Shown here: piece by piece, positions 9,153 through 17,399 of the stretch
Position numbering within the stretch: the stretch's first letter is position 1
Layout of the letters: the number at the start of each line of letters is the position of its first letter
Source: Streptomyces klenkii
Lineage (GTDB): Bacteria; Actinomycetota; Actinomycetes; Streptomycetales; Streptomycetaceae
NCBI RefSeq assembly: GCF_003626645.1
Contig: NZ_RBAM01000006.1
Span: forward strand, 310,001 to 374,000
DNA length: 64,000 nt
Direction of reading: 5' to 3'
Made by a program: the position numbers and the translations under genes
Notes under the pieces: model-generated
Seen by the model: only the letters and a program-made list of their open reading frames with translations
The model's database searches: none
What the model was told of the DNA's origin: nothing

Positions 9153-9788
9153 ATGCCGCGGCAATCTCCCTCCCTCGCCCGGGCGACCCCGGACCTCATC
9201 GCCCGCACCGCCCTCGCGATCATCGACGAGGAGGGCCCCTCCGCCCTGAGCTTCCGCTCCCTCGCCGAGCGGCTGGGCGTGTCCCACGCGACGATCCACC
9301 GCCGCTGCACGGATCTCGGCGGCCTGATCGACCTGTGCACCGACCACCTCGCCGCGGAACTGCCCGAGATCCCGCCGGGCACCGCCTGGGCCGAGGCCAC
9401 GGAGCGGCGCTTCCGGGCGCTGTACGAACTGCTCACCGCACACCCGGGGCTGGTCGCCCTGCGCGGCTCGCGCCCCTGGCTCAGCCCCCAGCTGCTGGCC
9501 CGCCTGGTCGAGCCCGCGCTCGCCGACAGCGTCGCCGCGGGGATGACGCCGGAGCAGGCGTTCCGCGCCTACCGGCGGATGTACCTGCTCACCCTCGGCA
9601 GCGCCACCTTCGTCGACCACCGCGACCCCGCCCTCACCGCCCGGAGCACCCGCACCGCGCTGGCCGCGCTCGACCCCGCGCGGTTCCCCGTCCTGACGGG
9701 CGGCATGGACGCCGTCCTGCCCGTCATGACGGACCATGAGGTCTACTACGGCGCGCTGCGGCAGCTGATCGAGGCGGCGCACCCCTGA
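9153..9788 (+). CDS. TetR-family transcriptional regulator
   Basis: 211 residues. The N-terminal helix-turn-helix (about residues 10-55) reads IARTALAIIDEEGPSALSFRSL followed by AERLGVSHATIHRRC, where the recognition helix has His/Arg in place of the commoner Tyr/His. The C-terminal helical ligand domain resembles the TetR_C tetracycline-type region. It is divergent from the threonine/serine dehydratase gene with a palindrome between them, which suggests it controls that gene and itself. The ATG is near the predicted transcription start, so the leader is very short. Ligand unknown. Confidence 0.85.
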   Translation: MPRQSPSLARATPDLIARTALAIIDEEGPSALSFRSLAERLGVSHATIHRRCTDLGGLIDLCTDHLAAELPEIPPGTAWAEATERRFRALYELLTAHPGLVALRGSRPWLSPQLLARLVEPALADSVAAGMTPEQAFRAYRRMYLLTLGSATFVDHRDPALTARSTRTALAALDPARFPVLTGGMDAVLPVMTDHEVYYGALRQLIEAAHP

Positions 9789-9800
9789 GACCCATGGGTC
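9789..9800. promoter_or_regulatory. 12-bp perfect palindrome upstream of the HxlR gene
   Basis: GACCCATGGGTC directly follows the TetR stop codon and lies 70 bp before the HxlR regulator start. HxlR proteins bind short palindromes near their own promoters, so this is a candidate autoregulatory site. Confidence 0.35.
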
Positions 9801-9870
9801 GGTTGGTGAAATGGATGCGCCCCGCCGGAAGGCTTGGGGAAGCAAATCCGGCTGCTCTACGATGGGGAAC

Positions 9871-10320
9871 ATGACGAAGCCGCGCCCCTGTTCGATCGCC
9901 GACGCGCTCGGTGTGGTCGGCGAGAAGTACTCCCTGCTGGTGCTGCGTGAGGTCTTCTTCGGAGTCCGGCGCTTCGACGCGATCGCCCGCAACACCGGGG
10001 CCCCGCGCGACATCCTGGCCTCACGGCTGCGCCGCCTGGTGGAGGCGGGAGTGCTGGAAAAGGTTCCCTACAGCGAACGGCCGGCGCGCTTCGAGTACTG
10101 CCCCACCGCGTCCGGGCACGATCTGCGGCCCGTCCTCATCATGCTGATGAGCTGGGGCGACCGGCATCTGGCGGACGTGCCGCCGACGGTGTTCGAGCAC
10201 TCCTGCGGCTCCGACCTCGACCCGGCCGTCGTCTGCCGCTGCTGCGGCGAGGAGGTCGACGGCGCGGCGATCACCGCGCGCTTCCAGGTGCCGGGGTGGA
10301 GCGTGGAGGGCGCGGCCTGA
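9871..10320 (+). CDS. HxlR-family winged-helix regulator
   Basis: 149 residues, typical for the family. It opens with PCSIADALGVVGEKYSLLVLREV, the HxlR hallmark including the single conserved N-terminal Cys that can act as a redox or electrophile sensor. A winged helix follows (ARNTGAPRDILASRLRRLVEAGVLEK and a beta-wing near SERPARFEYC). A CxCC cluster near the C-terminus (VVCRCCGEE) is an extra that could bind metal or sense oxidants. The ATG at 9871 follows GATGGGG; an ATG three codons upstream is also possible. Targets are unknown; neighbours are unrelated. Confidence 0.87.
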   Translation: MTKPRPCSIADALGVVGEKYSLLVLREVFFGVRRFDAIARNTGAPRDILASRLRRLVEAGVLEKVPYSERPARFEYCPTASGHDLRPVLIMLMSWGDRHLADVPPTVFEHSCGSDLDPAVVCRCCGEEVDGAAITARFQVPGWSVEGAA

Positions 10321-10398
10321 CGAGCCGCGGGTCCCGGGTCCCGCTCGCCACGCGACCACGCCCGCCACTCGTCTACGTCCTTCGGCCCGGCCCCCGGC

Positions 10399-11802
10399 TC
10401 ACCAGTCGGCGACGCGGTAGTCCTTGAGGTGGACGCCCGACACCGGGTCGCCCGCCTCGCCGCGCACGATCGGGTCGTAGACGCGGGCCGCGCCGTCCAC
10501 GATGTCCAGCGGGGTGCGGAAGCCGTGCGCGGCCATCCACTCCTTCTTCGGCGCCGGGTTCTCGTCGGTGATCCAGCCGGTGTCGACGCTGCACATGTGG
10601 ACGCCCCGGGCGGCGAGTCCGGGGCCGCTGGTGCGGGTGAGCATGTTGAGCGCGGCCTTGGCCATGTTGGTGTGCGGGTGCCCCGCGGACTTGTTGCGCA
10701 CGGCGAAGCGGCCCTCGACCGCGGTCACGTTGACCACGTAGCGGCGCAGGTGCGGGGAGGCCAGCAGGAGCGGCAGCAGCCGGTCGCACAGGAGCGCGGG
10801 GGCGAGCGCGTTGACCAGCTGCGTCTCCAGCAGCTCCGCCGGGTCCAGCTCCCCGATGCGCACGGACCAGGAGTTGGCCGCGGAGCGGTCCGGCACCAGC
10901 CCGGCCTCGTCGACCTCCGCCGCCTCCGCCATTTGCGCGGTGGCCGGCAGGACGAGCCCGAGCGCCGCCGACGCGCCCGCGCCGTGCCCGGTCCCCTCCA
11001 GCGCGTACGGCGTCCGGAAGCCGGGGGCTTCCCACACCTCCGCCCCCGCCGGGCCGGCGGGCAGGGCGCGCGACTCCCCCGCGATCAGCGGCGCGTAGGC
11101 CCCGGGCGGGCGGCGGATGGTCTGCGCGGCATTGTTGACGAGGACGTCCAGCGGCCGGCCCTCAGCCCTCAGCCGCTCGCACAGCCCGAGCACCTGCCGG
11201 GGGTCGCGCAGGTCGATCCCGATCACGGTGAGCCGGTCCAGCCATGCCTCGCTGCCCTCGGCCGCGCGGAAGCGGCGGACGGTGTCGCGCGGGAAGCGGC
11301 TGGTGACCAGCAGCTCGGCGCCGTCGCGCAGCATCATCAGGGCGAGCTGGAAACCGATCTTGACCCGGCCGCCGGTGAGCAGCGCCAGGCGGCCCGTCAG
11401 ATCGGTGCGCAGGCCCCGCCGCCGGGTGTTGTCGGCGGCGCATGCCGGGCAGAGCAGGTGGTAGAAGGCATCGGCCCGGCTGTAGGAGACCTTGCAGACG
11501 TAGCAGCGCCGGGGGCGGCCGTACGTGCCCGGGGTGCCGGGGGTGCTCAGGGGCGCGTCGTCGCGGCGGTCGAGGGCGCCGGTCGCGGTGGCGGCGACCA
11601 CGGCGGCGTCGGCGGCGTTCTGTTCCTGCCGGCGGGTCCTGCGCCGGTGGTGCCGCCCCTCGCGCGCGAAGGACGAGGCGACCTGCTCGGCCCTCAGGCG
11701 CACCGGGTCATCGGCGGGGAGCTGCCGCAGCTTGCCGACCGTGCGGTCGAAGGCGGCCAGCTCCTCCTCGGTGATGCCGGTGTCGCCGGCGCCGACCTCC
11801 AC
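10399..11802 (-). CDS. Atypical short-chain dehydrogenase with a four-cysteine knuckle
   Basis: 467 residues. A poorly conserved N-terminus is followed by CYVC...CPAC (Cys about 100, 103, 118, 121), a probable zinc ribbon, then an SDR Rossmann domain from about 135. The dinucleotide loop is TGGRVKIG instead of TGxxxGIG. At the active-site position the sequence is GHPHTNMAKAALN, so the catalytic Tyr of YxxxK is not present while the Lys is kept. This variant recurs in a distinct SDR subgroup of bacteria and eukaryotes (recalled, not searched). Redox activity is therefore uncertain. The GTG at 11802 follows GGGGAG; longer frames would run through the tRNA upstream. Confidence 0.75.
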   Translation of the reverse strand: MEVGAGDTGITEEELAAFDRTVGKLRQLPADDPVRLRAEQVASSFAREGRHHRRRTRRQEQNAADAAVVAATATGALDRRDDAPLSTPGTPGTYGRPRRCYVCKVSYSRADAFYHLLCPACAADNTRRRGLRTDLTGRLALLTGGRVKIGFQLALMMLRDGAELLVTSRFPRDTVRRFRAAEGSEAWLDRLTVIGIDLRDPRQVLGLCERLRAEGRPLDVLVNNAAQTIRRPPGAYAPLIAGESRALPAGPAGAEVWEAPGFRTPYALEGTGHGAGASAALGLVLPATAQMAEAAEVDEAGLVPDRSAANSWSVRIGELDPAELLETQLVNALAPALLCDRLLPLLLASPHLRRYVVNVTAVEGRFAVRNKSAGHPHTNMAKAALNMLTRTSGPGLAARGVHMCSVDTGWITDENPAPKKEWMAAHGFRTPLDIVDGAARVYDPIVRGEAGDPVSGVHLKDYRVADW

Positions 11803-11863
11803 GTACGTGCTCCCCGCCCCGCGGCGGGGCCCGGCCCCGCCTCCGCTCCTGCACGACAAGCTG

Positions 11864-11936
11864 CCCGCCCGGCCGGATTCGAACCGGCGTCCTCCGTCAT
11901 GCCATGACGGCGCGCCTGCCTCTGCGCTACGGACGG
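11864..11936 (-). tRNA. tRNA with anticodon GGC (Ala), atypical acceptor stem
   Basis: A full 73-nt cloverleaf can be folded: acceptor CCGTCCG/CGGGCGG, D stem GCGC/GCGC, anticodon stem CCGTC/GACGG around the loop ATGGCAT, variable AGGAC, and T arm GCCGG-TTCGAAT-CCGGC. The loop equals that of normal tRNA-Ala(GGC), which reads GCC and GCU. The acceptor is odd: it starts C1:G72, position 3:70 is G:C rather than the alanine identity pair G:U (a U:G wobble sits at 4:69), position 73 is G, and no CCA is encoded. Flanking bases TGC/GCA extend the helix to 10 bp. It may be a divergent or mischarged tRNA, or a pseudogene. Confidence 0.75.
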
Positions 11937-12083
11937 GCATTGGCCAGAACCTTACCGATTGCCGGGGCGACCGCAAAAACGGATTTCAGGAGCCGGGGCC
12001 TCGGCCGAGGGGGCGCCCGCCGGGCGAAACGGCTCTAGACTTCAAGGAATCACCTGTTCGTGCCCATTGCGCTGGGGGCCGCC

Positions 12084-12257
12084 GTGAGCGAATTCGCCGA
12101 GGCCATGCGACGGCGCGTGCGGCAGGCCCGGGAGGCCCTCGCGGCGGCGGAATCCGACGGCGACGCCTACGAGATCGCGGTGGCGGAGGACGAGCTGGAG
12201 GACGCGCTGCGCCTGGCCCGCTCCCACGGTCTCGATCACGGCGACGGGGCGGCGTAG
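12084..12257 (+). CDS. Small acidic helical protein of unknown function
   Basis: 57 residues, rich in Ala, Glu and Arg with heptad-like spacing (SEFAEAMRRRVRQAREALAAAE and AVAEDELEDALRLARSHG), predicted almost wholly helical or coiled-coil. The GTG at 12084 is preferred, with GGGGG 8 bases upstream; a GTG at 12060 would add eight residues. It lies between the tRNA (opposite strand) and the end of the Ehr-like operon. No domain is recognised and no function is proposed. Confidence 0.6.
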   Translation: MSEFAEAMRRRVRQAREALAAAESDGDAYEIAVAEDELEDALRLARSHGLDHGDGAA

Positions 12258-12298
12258 CGAGCCCGGAGAGCCGGTGGTCCACCCGCAGAGCCGGTGAG

Positions 12299-13828
12299 CT
12301 AAAGGTCGTTGCCCGCGTACGACAAGTTGAAGCTCTTGTTGGCCAGGGGGAAGTCGGGGACGATCGTGTCCGCCAGCGCCACGGGCAGGGCGGGCCAGTT
12401 GAAGAACGACGGGTCGACGGTCTTGACCCGCGTGAGCGTCTCGCCCGCGCCGAGCTCGACCCGCGTGGTGATCGTGCCGCGCCAGCCCTCCACGATGCCG
12501 ACCCCGGCGCGGCGGGTGCTGCGGGCGAACAGCGGCGGCCAGGCGAGCGAGGTCCCCGTGGTCCGGCCCGCCTCCAGCCCGGCCGCGAGCCGCTCGGCCG
12601 TGGCCAGCGAGGCTTCCGCCTCCTCGGCCCGTACGAGGAAGCGTGCCAGCACGTCACCGGTGGTGTGGACGGGGATGGTCAGCACTCCCCCGTGGTCGTG
12701 GAAGGGGTGGCTCGCGCGCGCGTCGGCGGACAGGCCGCTGGCCCGGGCGACGTAGCCGAGGCAGCCCAGGTCGCGAGCCGCGGTGATGCCGAGGCGGGCG
12801 GTGCCGGTGAAGCGGTCGCGCACGGTGGTGTGGCCGAGGGCGAGGGTGACGATGTCGCGGATCTCCCGGCCCAGCTCCCGCAGCCGCGCCGGGCCGGGCA
12901 CGGCGCGCAGCACGGAGCCGCCGGGCACGACGCCGCCGCGCAGCAGCCGGTGCCCGGTGACCTCCTGGTTGAGGCGCAGCAGGCGTTCGCGGACGTGCTG
13001 GGCGCGGGCGTGCAGGATGCCGTGGCCGACGTCGTTGCAGAGCGCGCCGAGGTCGGCGACGTGGTTGTGGAGGCGTTCGAGTTCGAGGAGGAGGGCGCGG
13101 GCGCGGCGGGCGTCGAGGGGGACGTGGGCGCCCGTGGCCTCCTCCACAGCCAGGCAGTAGGCGAGGGCGTGGCCGACGGCGGTGTCGCCGCTGATGCGCT
13201 CGGCGAGCGGCAGGCCCTTCTCGGGGGTGCGGCCTTCGAAGAGCTTCTCGATGCCTTTGTGGACGAACCACAGCCGGGCCTTGAGCTTGATGATCGTCTC
13301 GCCGACGACGGAGAAGCGGAAGTGGCCGGGTTCGATGATGCCGGCGTGGACGGGGCCGACGGGGATCTCGTAGACGCCCTCCCCCTCGACCTCCAGGAAG
13401 GGGTAGGGGCCCTCGGGTTCGGCGAAGGGCGGGGGCGGGCCGGCGTCGGGGTGCATCGGGTACCAGCCGCGGGGCCAGTGGAAGTGGCGCACGAGGCGGT
13501 GCGGGAGCGGGTGGCCGAGGGGCACGATGCCGTGCAGGTCGCGCATCTCGCGCTCGAAGCGGCCGGCGGGGAAGGAGAGGTGGGCGAGGGTGGGGACTTC
13601 GGGGGTCTTGGGGTCGAGGCGGACGTGGAGTTCGGTGCGGGTGTCGGGCGGGCCGGCGACGAAGAGGTAGACGACGCGGACGGCCCGGCCGCCGGGTTCG
13701 TCGGGGCTGTCGTGGTGGGCGGCGACGAGGGCGAGGCGGTGGCCGGCGACGAGGAGGTCGGCGGCTCTGCCGGGCAGTTCGGCGGGGCCGATGTCGGTGA
13801 CGGTGCGGTGCGCGGTGGCCGGTTGCAT
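12299..13828 (-). CDS. HyfG/NuoCD-like large subunit lacking nickel ligands (Ehr-type)
   Basis: 509 residues: an N-terminal 30-kDa NuoC-like domain (about 10-135, with LAHLSFPAGRFEREMRDLHGI) fused to a 49-kDa NuoD/NiFe large-subunit-like domain, as in HycE/HyfG. Active [NiFe] group 4 enzymes carry a CxxC near the first motif and a DPCxxC at the C-terminus. Here these read RISGDTAVGH (about 211-220) and DPSFFNW (about 472-478), with no Cys in either, so no NiFe site can form. The protein ends in SYAGNDL without the usual maturation-protease tail. Last gene of the operon, 2 bp after the preceding stop. Likely a cytoplasmic arm of an Ehr-type ion-pumping complex. Confidence 0.85.
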   Translation of the reverse strand: MQPATAHRTVTDIGPAELPGRAADLLVAGHRLALVAAHHDSPDEPGGRAVRVVYLFVAGPPDTRTELHVRLDPKTPEVPTLAHLSFPAGRFEREMRDLHGIVPLGHPLPHRLVRHFHWPRGWYPMHPDAGPPPPFAEPEGPYPFLEVEGEGVYEIPVGPVHAGIIEPGHFRFSVVGETIIKLKARLWFVHKGIEKLFEGRTPEKGLPLAERISGDTAVGHALAYCLAVEEATGAHVPLDARRARALLLELERLHNHVADLGALCNDVGHGILHARAQHVRERLLRLNQEVTGHRLLRGGVVPGGSVLRAVPGPARLRELGREIRDIVTLALGHTTVRDRFTGTARLGITAARDLGCLGYVARASGLSADARASHPFHDHGGVLTIPVHTTGDVLARFLVRAEEAEASLATAERLAAGLEAGRTTGTSLAWPPLFARSTRRAGVGIVEGWRGTITTRVELGAGETLTRVKTVDPSFFNWPALPVALADTIVPDFPLANKSFNLSYAGNDL

Positions 13829-13830
13829 GC

Positions 13831-15699
13831 TCAGTGGCCTCCGATGATCTCGCCGGCCTCGGACAGCAGCCTGGTGAGGGGTCCGGTGGTGACGCCGAGG
13901 GCCGCGCAGGCGGCCAGGCCGGCGACCAGGGGGGCCCCGGCGTCGGCGCCGAGCGGTACGGGCTCCGCCTCGTCGTCCTCGCCCGGCGGCGGTCCCAGGA
14001 GCATCCGGGCGGTGCGGGCGGCCAGGGCGGCGAAGGCCGCGAGCATCAGGACGAGGGCGGCGGCCAGGGCCCAGCGGGGGCCGGAGAGGAACCCCGCGCG
14101 CGCGATGCCCAGTTCGGAGGCGAAGAGGCCGAACGGCGGCAGGCCCAGCAGGGCGACGACGGCCGCGGCGAAGGCGGTGCCGAGGCAGGGCGAGTGGGCG
14201 AGCAGCCCGCGGATCCTGCCGATGCGGGTCGTGCCGCACAGCCGTGCGATGTGGCCGGAGGCGCAGAACGCCACGGTCTTCGCGAGGCCGTGGCCCGCCA
14301 TGTGCAGCAGGACGGCGGAGAGGGCGAGCGGGCTGCCCGCGGCGGTGCCGAGGGCGATCAGGCTCATGTGCTCCATGCTGGAGTACGCGAGCATGCGCTT
14401 GCAGTCGCGCTGGGCCAGCAGGAGGGCCGCGGCCAGGGCGAGGGTGACCACGGCGACGCCCGCGAGCAGGGTGCGGGTGAAGCCCGCGCCGAGGGCCGCG
14501 TCCGCGATGACCTTGTAGCGCAGGAGGCCCGCGAAGGCGACGGAGAGCAGGACGCCGGACATCAGGGCGGAGACGGGGGCGGGTGCCTGGCTGTGGGCGT
14601 CGGGCAGCCAGGCGTGCAGGGGCGCGAGGCCGGCCTTGGCGCCGAAGCCGAGGACGACGAGGCCGGTGGCCAGCCGGGTGACGGAGGGGTCGAGCCGGTC
14701 CGCGCGGGCGGCGAGGGTCTGCCAGTCCAGGGCGTACGCCTCGGGGATGCCGGCCTGGCGGGCCGCGTAGTAGAGGAGGACGGTGCCGAGGAAGGCCAGG
14801 GCGATGCCGGCCGAGCAGATCACCACGTATTTCCAGGCGGCTTCGACGGAGGCGCGGGTGCGCCGGTGGCCGACGAGGAAGGCGGTGACGATGGTGGTGG
14901 CCTCGATGGCGACCCACAGCACGCCGAGGTTGGCGGCGAGGACCGCGGCGCTCATGGCGGCGAGGAAGGCGTGGACGAGCAGGTGGTAGCGGCGGGCCGC
15001 GGGCTCGTCGGTGCGCTCGTGGGCGAGGTGGGCGGGGTTGGCGGCGCAGGCCAGGCAGGCGACCGCGCCGACGGTGAGGAGCATCCAGACGGTGAGCGCG
15101 TCGGCGCGCAGCAGCCGCCCGTAGGCGGTGACGGGACCGCTGTCGGGGACGGTGCAGGCGAGGGCGGCTCCGCAGGTGAGGATCGCCGCCGGGGAGACGA
15201 GCCCGAGCCGGCCGGTGAGCGGGCGCGGCACGGGTCCGGGTGCCCCGGTGCGGGGTCCCCTGCCGGGGCGGGCCCTTCCTGCCGGGCCGGCACCGGTGCC
15301 GGTGCCCGCGGGTGCAGCGGGCCGGCCACGGGACCACGCGGGTGCGCCCGGGCCCGTATCCGGACCGGCGATCCCGTCGGATCCCGTACCGGGACCGCCC
15401 GGAGACCCGCCGGGGCGGGTGCCCGGCCAGGCGCGCGCGCCCGGGCCCCCGTATGACGGGCCGTCGGCGGTCTCAGCCGGTGTCGTGCCGTAGGTCGCGG
15501 GGCCGTGGCCCGGGCGGAGGACGAGCGTGGCCACGGGGGCCGCGGCGCCGCGCTGGCGCGGCGTGCGGTGCCCGAGGGCGGCGGCCCCCGCGGCGCGTGC
15601 CTTCGCGTCGCGCAGGCCGGACGCGGCGTACGCGGCGGACGTGGCGAGCGGCACCACGATGGGCGCGGTCAGCAGCAGTGCGGTGGTGGCGTGCGTCAT
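13831..15699 (-). CDS. HyfF/NuoN-like antiporter-type membrane subunit
   Basis: 622-residue proton-channel-like subunit of the NuoL/M/N-Mrp family. Conserved features: KAGLAPLHAWLPDAHSQAP (the channel-helix Lys and His) and CKRMLAYSSMEHMSLI, both hallmarks of the family. Multiple membrane helices run from about 155 to 610. Residues about 45-155 are a Pro/Gly/Ala/Arg-rich low-complexity insertion between the first helix and the rest of the core, which I do not expect in relatives. Its ATG shares one base with the stop of the upstream HyfE-like gene (TGATG), indicating coupled translation. Substrate ion (proton or sodium) not determinable. Confidence 0.83.
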   Translation of the reverse strand: MTHATTALLLTAPIVVPLATSAAYAASGLRDAKARAAGAAALGHRTPRQRGAAAPVATLVLRPGHGPATYGTTPAETADGPSYGGPGARAWPGTRPGGSPGGPGTGSDGIAGPDTGPGAPAWSRGRPAAPAGTGTGAGPAGRARPGRGPRTGAPGPVPRPLTGRLGLVSPAAILTCGAALACTVPDSGPVTAYGRLLRADALTVWMLLTVGAVACLACAANPAHLAHERTDEPAARRYHLLVHAFLAAMSAAVLAANLGVLWVAIEATTIVTAFLVGHRRTRASVEAAWKYVVICSAGIALAFLGTVLLYYAARQAGIPEAYALDWQTLAARADRLDPSVTRLATGLVVLGFGAKAGLAPLHAWLPDAHSQAPAPVSALMSGVLLSVAFAGLLRYKVIADAALGAGFTRTLLAGVAVVTLALAAALLLAQRDCKRMLAYSSMEHMSLIALGTAAGSPLALSAVLLHMAGHGLAKTVAFCASGHIARLCGTTRIGRIRGLLAHSPCLGTAFAAAVVALLGLPPFGLFASELGIARAGFLSGPRWALAAALVLMLAAFAALAARTARMLLGPPPGEDDEAEPVPLGADAGAPLVAGLAACAALGVTTGPLTRLLSEAGEIIGGH

Positions 15700-16397
15700 C
15701 AGTCGCGAAGCTCCCGCAGGTCATCGATGCCGGTGCCGCCGAAGGCGGCCCGCATCCGGGTGGTGAGGATCTGCAGGACGAGAACGGCGAGGAGGACGTC
15801 GAAGGACACGCCGAGTTCGACGATCAGGGGGACTCCGGAGGCGGCGAGGAAGGCGGTGACGGTGATGCCGTTGTCCAGCAGCAGGAAGCCGACCATCTGG
15901 GCCAGCGCGCGGCGCCGGGTGACCAGGGTGAAGAAGCCGATGAGGACGACGGCGAGCCCGACGGGCAGGGCGCGCGTCGCCGGCGTGGGGTTGAGCTCGA
16001 CCAGCGGCCGGGACACGGCGTAGGCGAGGAGGGTGAGGAGGGCCGCGCTCAGCAGGGACGCGGCGACGTTGACGAGCGGCTGCGTCTCGCGGGTCTCACT
16101 GACGTCCTCCTGGTAGTGGGGATGGGAGCGGTGCGGCGTGCCGGTGGTCAGGGCGCGCAGCATCAGGCGCGGCAGGGCGCCGGCCCGCAGCAGGCCGATG
16201 CCGGCGGCCACGGCGAGCAGGCCGAGGCGGTCCTCGTGCAGGCCGAGGAGGGCGGCGACGGCGGCCAGGGCGACGCCCTGGAGGGCGAAGACGCGGACGA
16301 TCGAGGACAGTTGCCGCAGCCACAGGACGACGACGGCCGCGAGCAGGAACGCGCCGCACGCCAGGTCGAGCAGCTGGGTGTAGACGCTGTCGGTCAT
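15699..16397 (-). CDS. HyfE-like membrane subunit (hydrogenase-4 component E)
   Basis: 232 residues, about six or seven hydrophobic helices with short loops, matching HyfE, which in its C-terminal part resembles the small NuoK subunit. Gly/Leu-rich helices such as QMVGFLLLDNGITVTAFLAA carry the family's buried acidic position. The ATG at 16397 has GAGGGA upstream. A GTG at 16412 overlapping the HyfC-like stop (GTGA) is an equally coupled alternative that would add five residues. Part of the six-gene operon. Confidence 0.8.
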   Translation of the reverse strand: MTDSVYTQLLDLACGAFLLAAVVVLWLRQLSSIVRVFALQGVALAAVAALLGLHEDRLGLLAVAAGIGLLRAGALPRLMLRALTTGTPHRSHPHYQEDVSETRETQPLVNVAASLLSAALLTLLAYAVSRPLVELNPTPATRALPVGLAVVLIGFFTLVTRRRALAQMVGFLLLDNGITVTAFLAASGVPLIVELGVSFDVLLAVLVLQILTTRMRAAFGGTGIDDLRELRD

Positions 16398-16408
16398 GTG
16401 TCCCTCAC

Positions 16409-17374
16409 TCACTCTCCCGTGAGGAAGTAGGAGGCGGTCACCGCGAGGAGTGCCAGCAGGAAGGATCCGGCCAGCAGCTCGGGCACGCGGAAGAGCCGCA
16501 GTTTGGCCCAGAACACCTCGGCCGCGGCGAGTGCCGCGCCGAGCAGGGCGACCTTCAGCGCGAGCAGGACGAGGGCGAGGACGAGGGCCGCCGGGGAGGC
16601 GGTCGTGGCGATGCCCCAGGGGGCGGACAGCGAGGCGAGCAGGCCGAGCAGGACGGTCAGCCGCATCTGGGAGCCGAGTTCGACCAGGGCGAGGTCGGGT
16701 CCGGCGTACTCCAGCACCATCGCCTCGTGGACCATCGTCAGTTCCAGGTGGGTGGCGGGGTTGTCCACCGGGAGCCGGCCGGTCTCGGCGAGGACGGCGA
16801 CGGCCAGGGCGGCGGTGGACAGCAGCCCCGCCGGGGAGGCGAGGCGGACCGGGTCGTGGATGCCGCCGGAGACGATGGCCGACAGGTTCGTCGACCCCGC
16901 CGGTATCGACAGGGCGAACACCGCGAGGAGGATCGTCGGTTCGACGAGCGCGGCCACGGTCATCTCGCGGGAGGCGCCCATGCCGCCGAAGGCGGTGCCG
17001 GTGTCCAGGCCGGCCAGGGCGAGGGCGACGGTGCCGAGCCCGAGCAGCGCCACGACGAGGATGAGGTCGGCGCTGCCGCTGACGGGCGTGGCGGTTGAGG
17101 CCAGCGGGACGAGCGCCGCGACGACGGCCGTGGTGGCGACCAGCACCAGGGGCCCGAGCCGGAAGGCCGAGCCCGTGCCGGCCGGGGTGACGGCCTCCTT
17201 GCGCAGCAGCTTGCGCAGGTCGCGGAAGGGCTGGGTGACGCCGGGCCCGGCCCGCCCCTCCAGCAGCGCCCGTACCTGCCGCATCAGTCCGGCGAGCAGG
17301 GGTGCACCGGCGGCGACCAGGGCGACCTGGAGGGTCACCGCGGCCGTGCCGGTGGCGGTCATGGTGCCGTTCAC
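16409..17374 (-). CDS. HyfC/NuoH-like membrane anchor subunit
   Basis: 321 residues, about eight transmembrane helices, of the NuoH/HycD/HyfC family that links the Fe-S arm to the ion-translocating arm. Conserved family segments include GVTQPFRDLRKLLRKE in the first cytoplasmic loop, AETGRLPVDNPATHLELTMVHEAM (the PVDxPxTHxELTxxHE signature with the functional acidic residues) and the C-terminal FRVPELLAGSFLLALL. The GTG start at 17374 has GAGGAG 6 bases upstream. It lies 25 bp after the HyfB-like gene. Confidence 0.85.
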   Translation of the reverse strand: MNGTMTATGTAAVTLQVALVAAGAPLLAGLMRQVRALLEGRAGPGVTQPFRDLRKLLRKEAVTPAGTGSAFRLGPLVLVATTAVVAALVPLASTATPVSGSADLILVVALLGLGTVALALAGLDTGTAFGGMGASREMTVAALVEPTILLAVFALSIPAGSTNLSAIVSGGIHDPVRLASPAGLLSTAALAVAVLAETGRLPVDNPATHLELTMVHEAMVLEYAGPDLALVELGSQMRLTVLLGLLASLSAPWGIATTASPAALVLALVLLALKVALLGAALAAAEVFWAKLRLFRVPELLAGSFLLALLAVTASYFLTGE

Positions 17375-17399
17375 GGCGTCTCCTCGTGCGAGGTGGCGC

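Noticed and set aside
11803..11976. N-terminal extension of the SDR reading through the tRNA region
   Set aside because: The extension is the translated tRNA. A well-placed ribosome site and GTG at 11802 explain the start.
12299..13828. Functional [NiFe] hydrogenase 4 / formate hydrogenlyase
   Set aside because: Both CxxC nickel motifs are absent, there is no C-terminal maturation tail, and no hyp genes or formate dehydrogenase are nearby.
12299..15337. Very long antisense or alternate-frame open reading frames, for example over the Ehr operon, PKS and geosmin genes
   Set aside because: In 72+% GC DNA, wrong frames stay open by chance. The translations are Arg/Pro/Gly-rich without motifs, while the opposite frames carry clear conserved domains.
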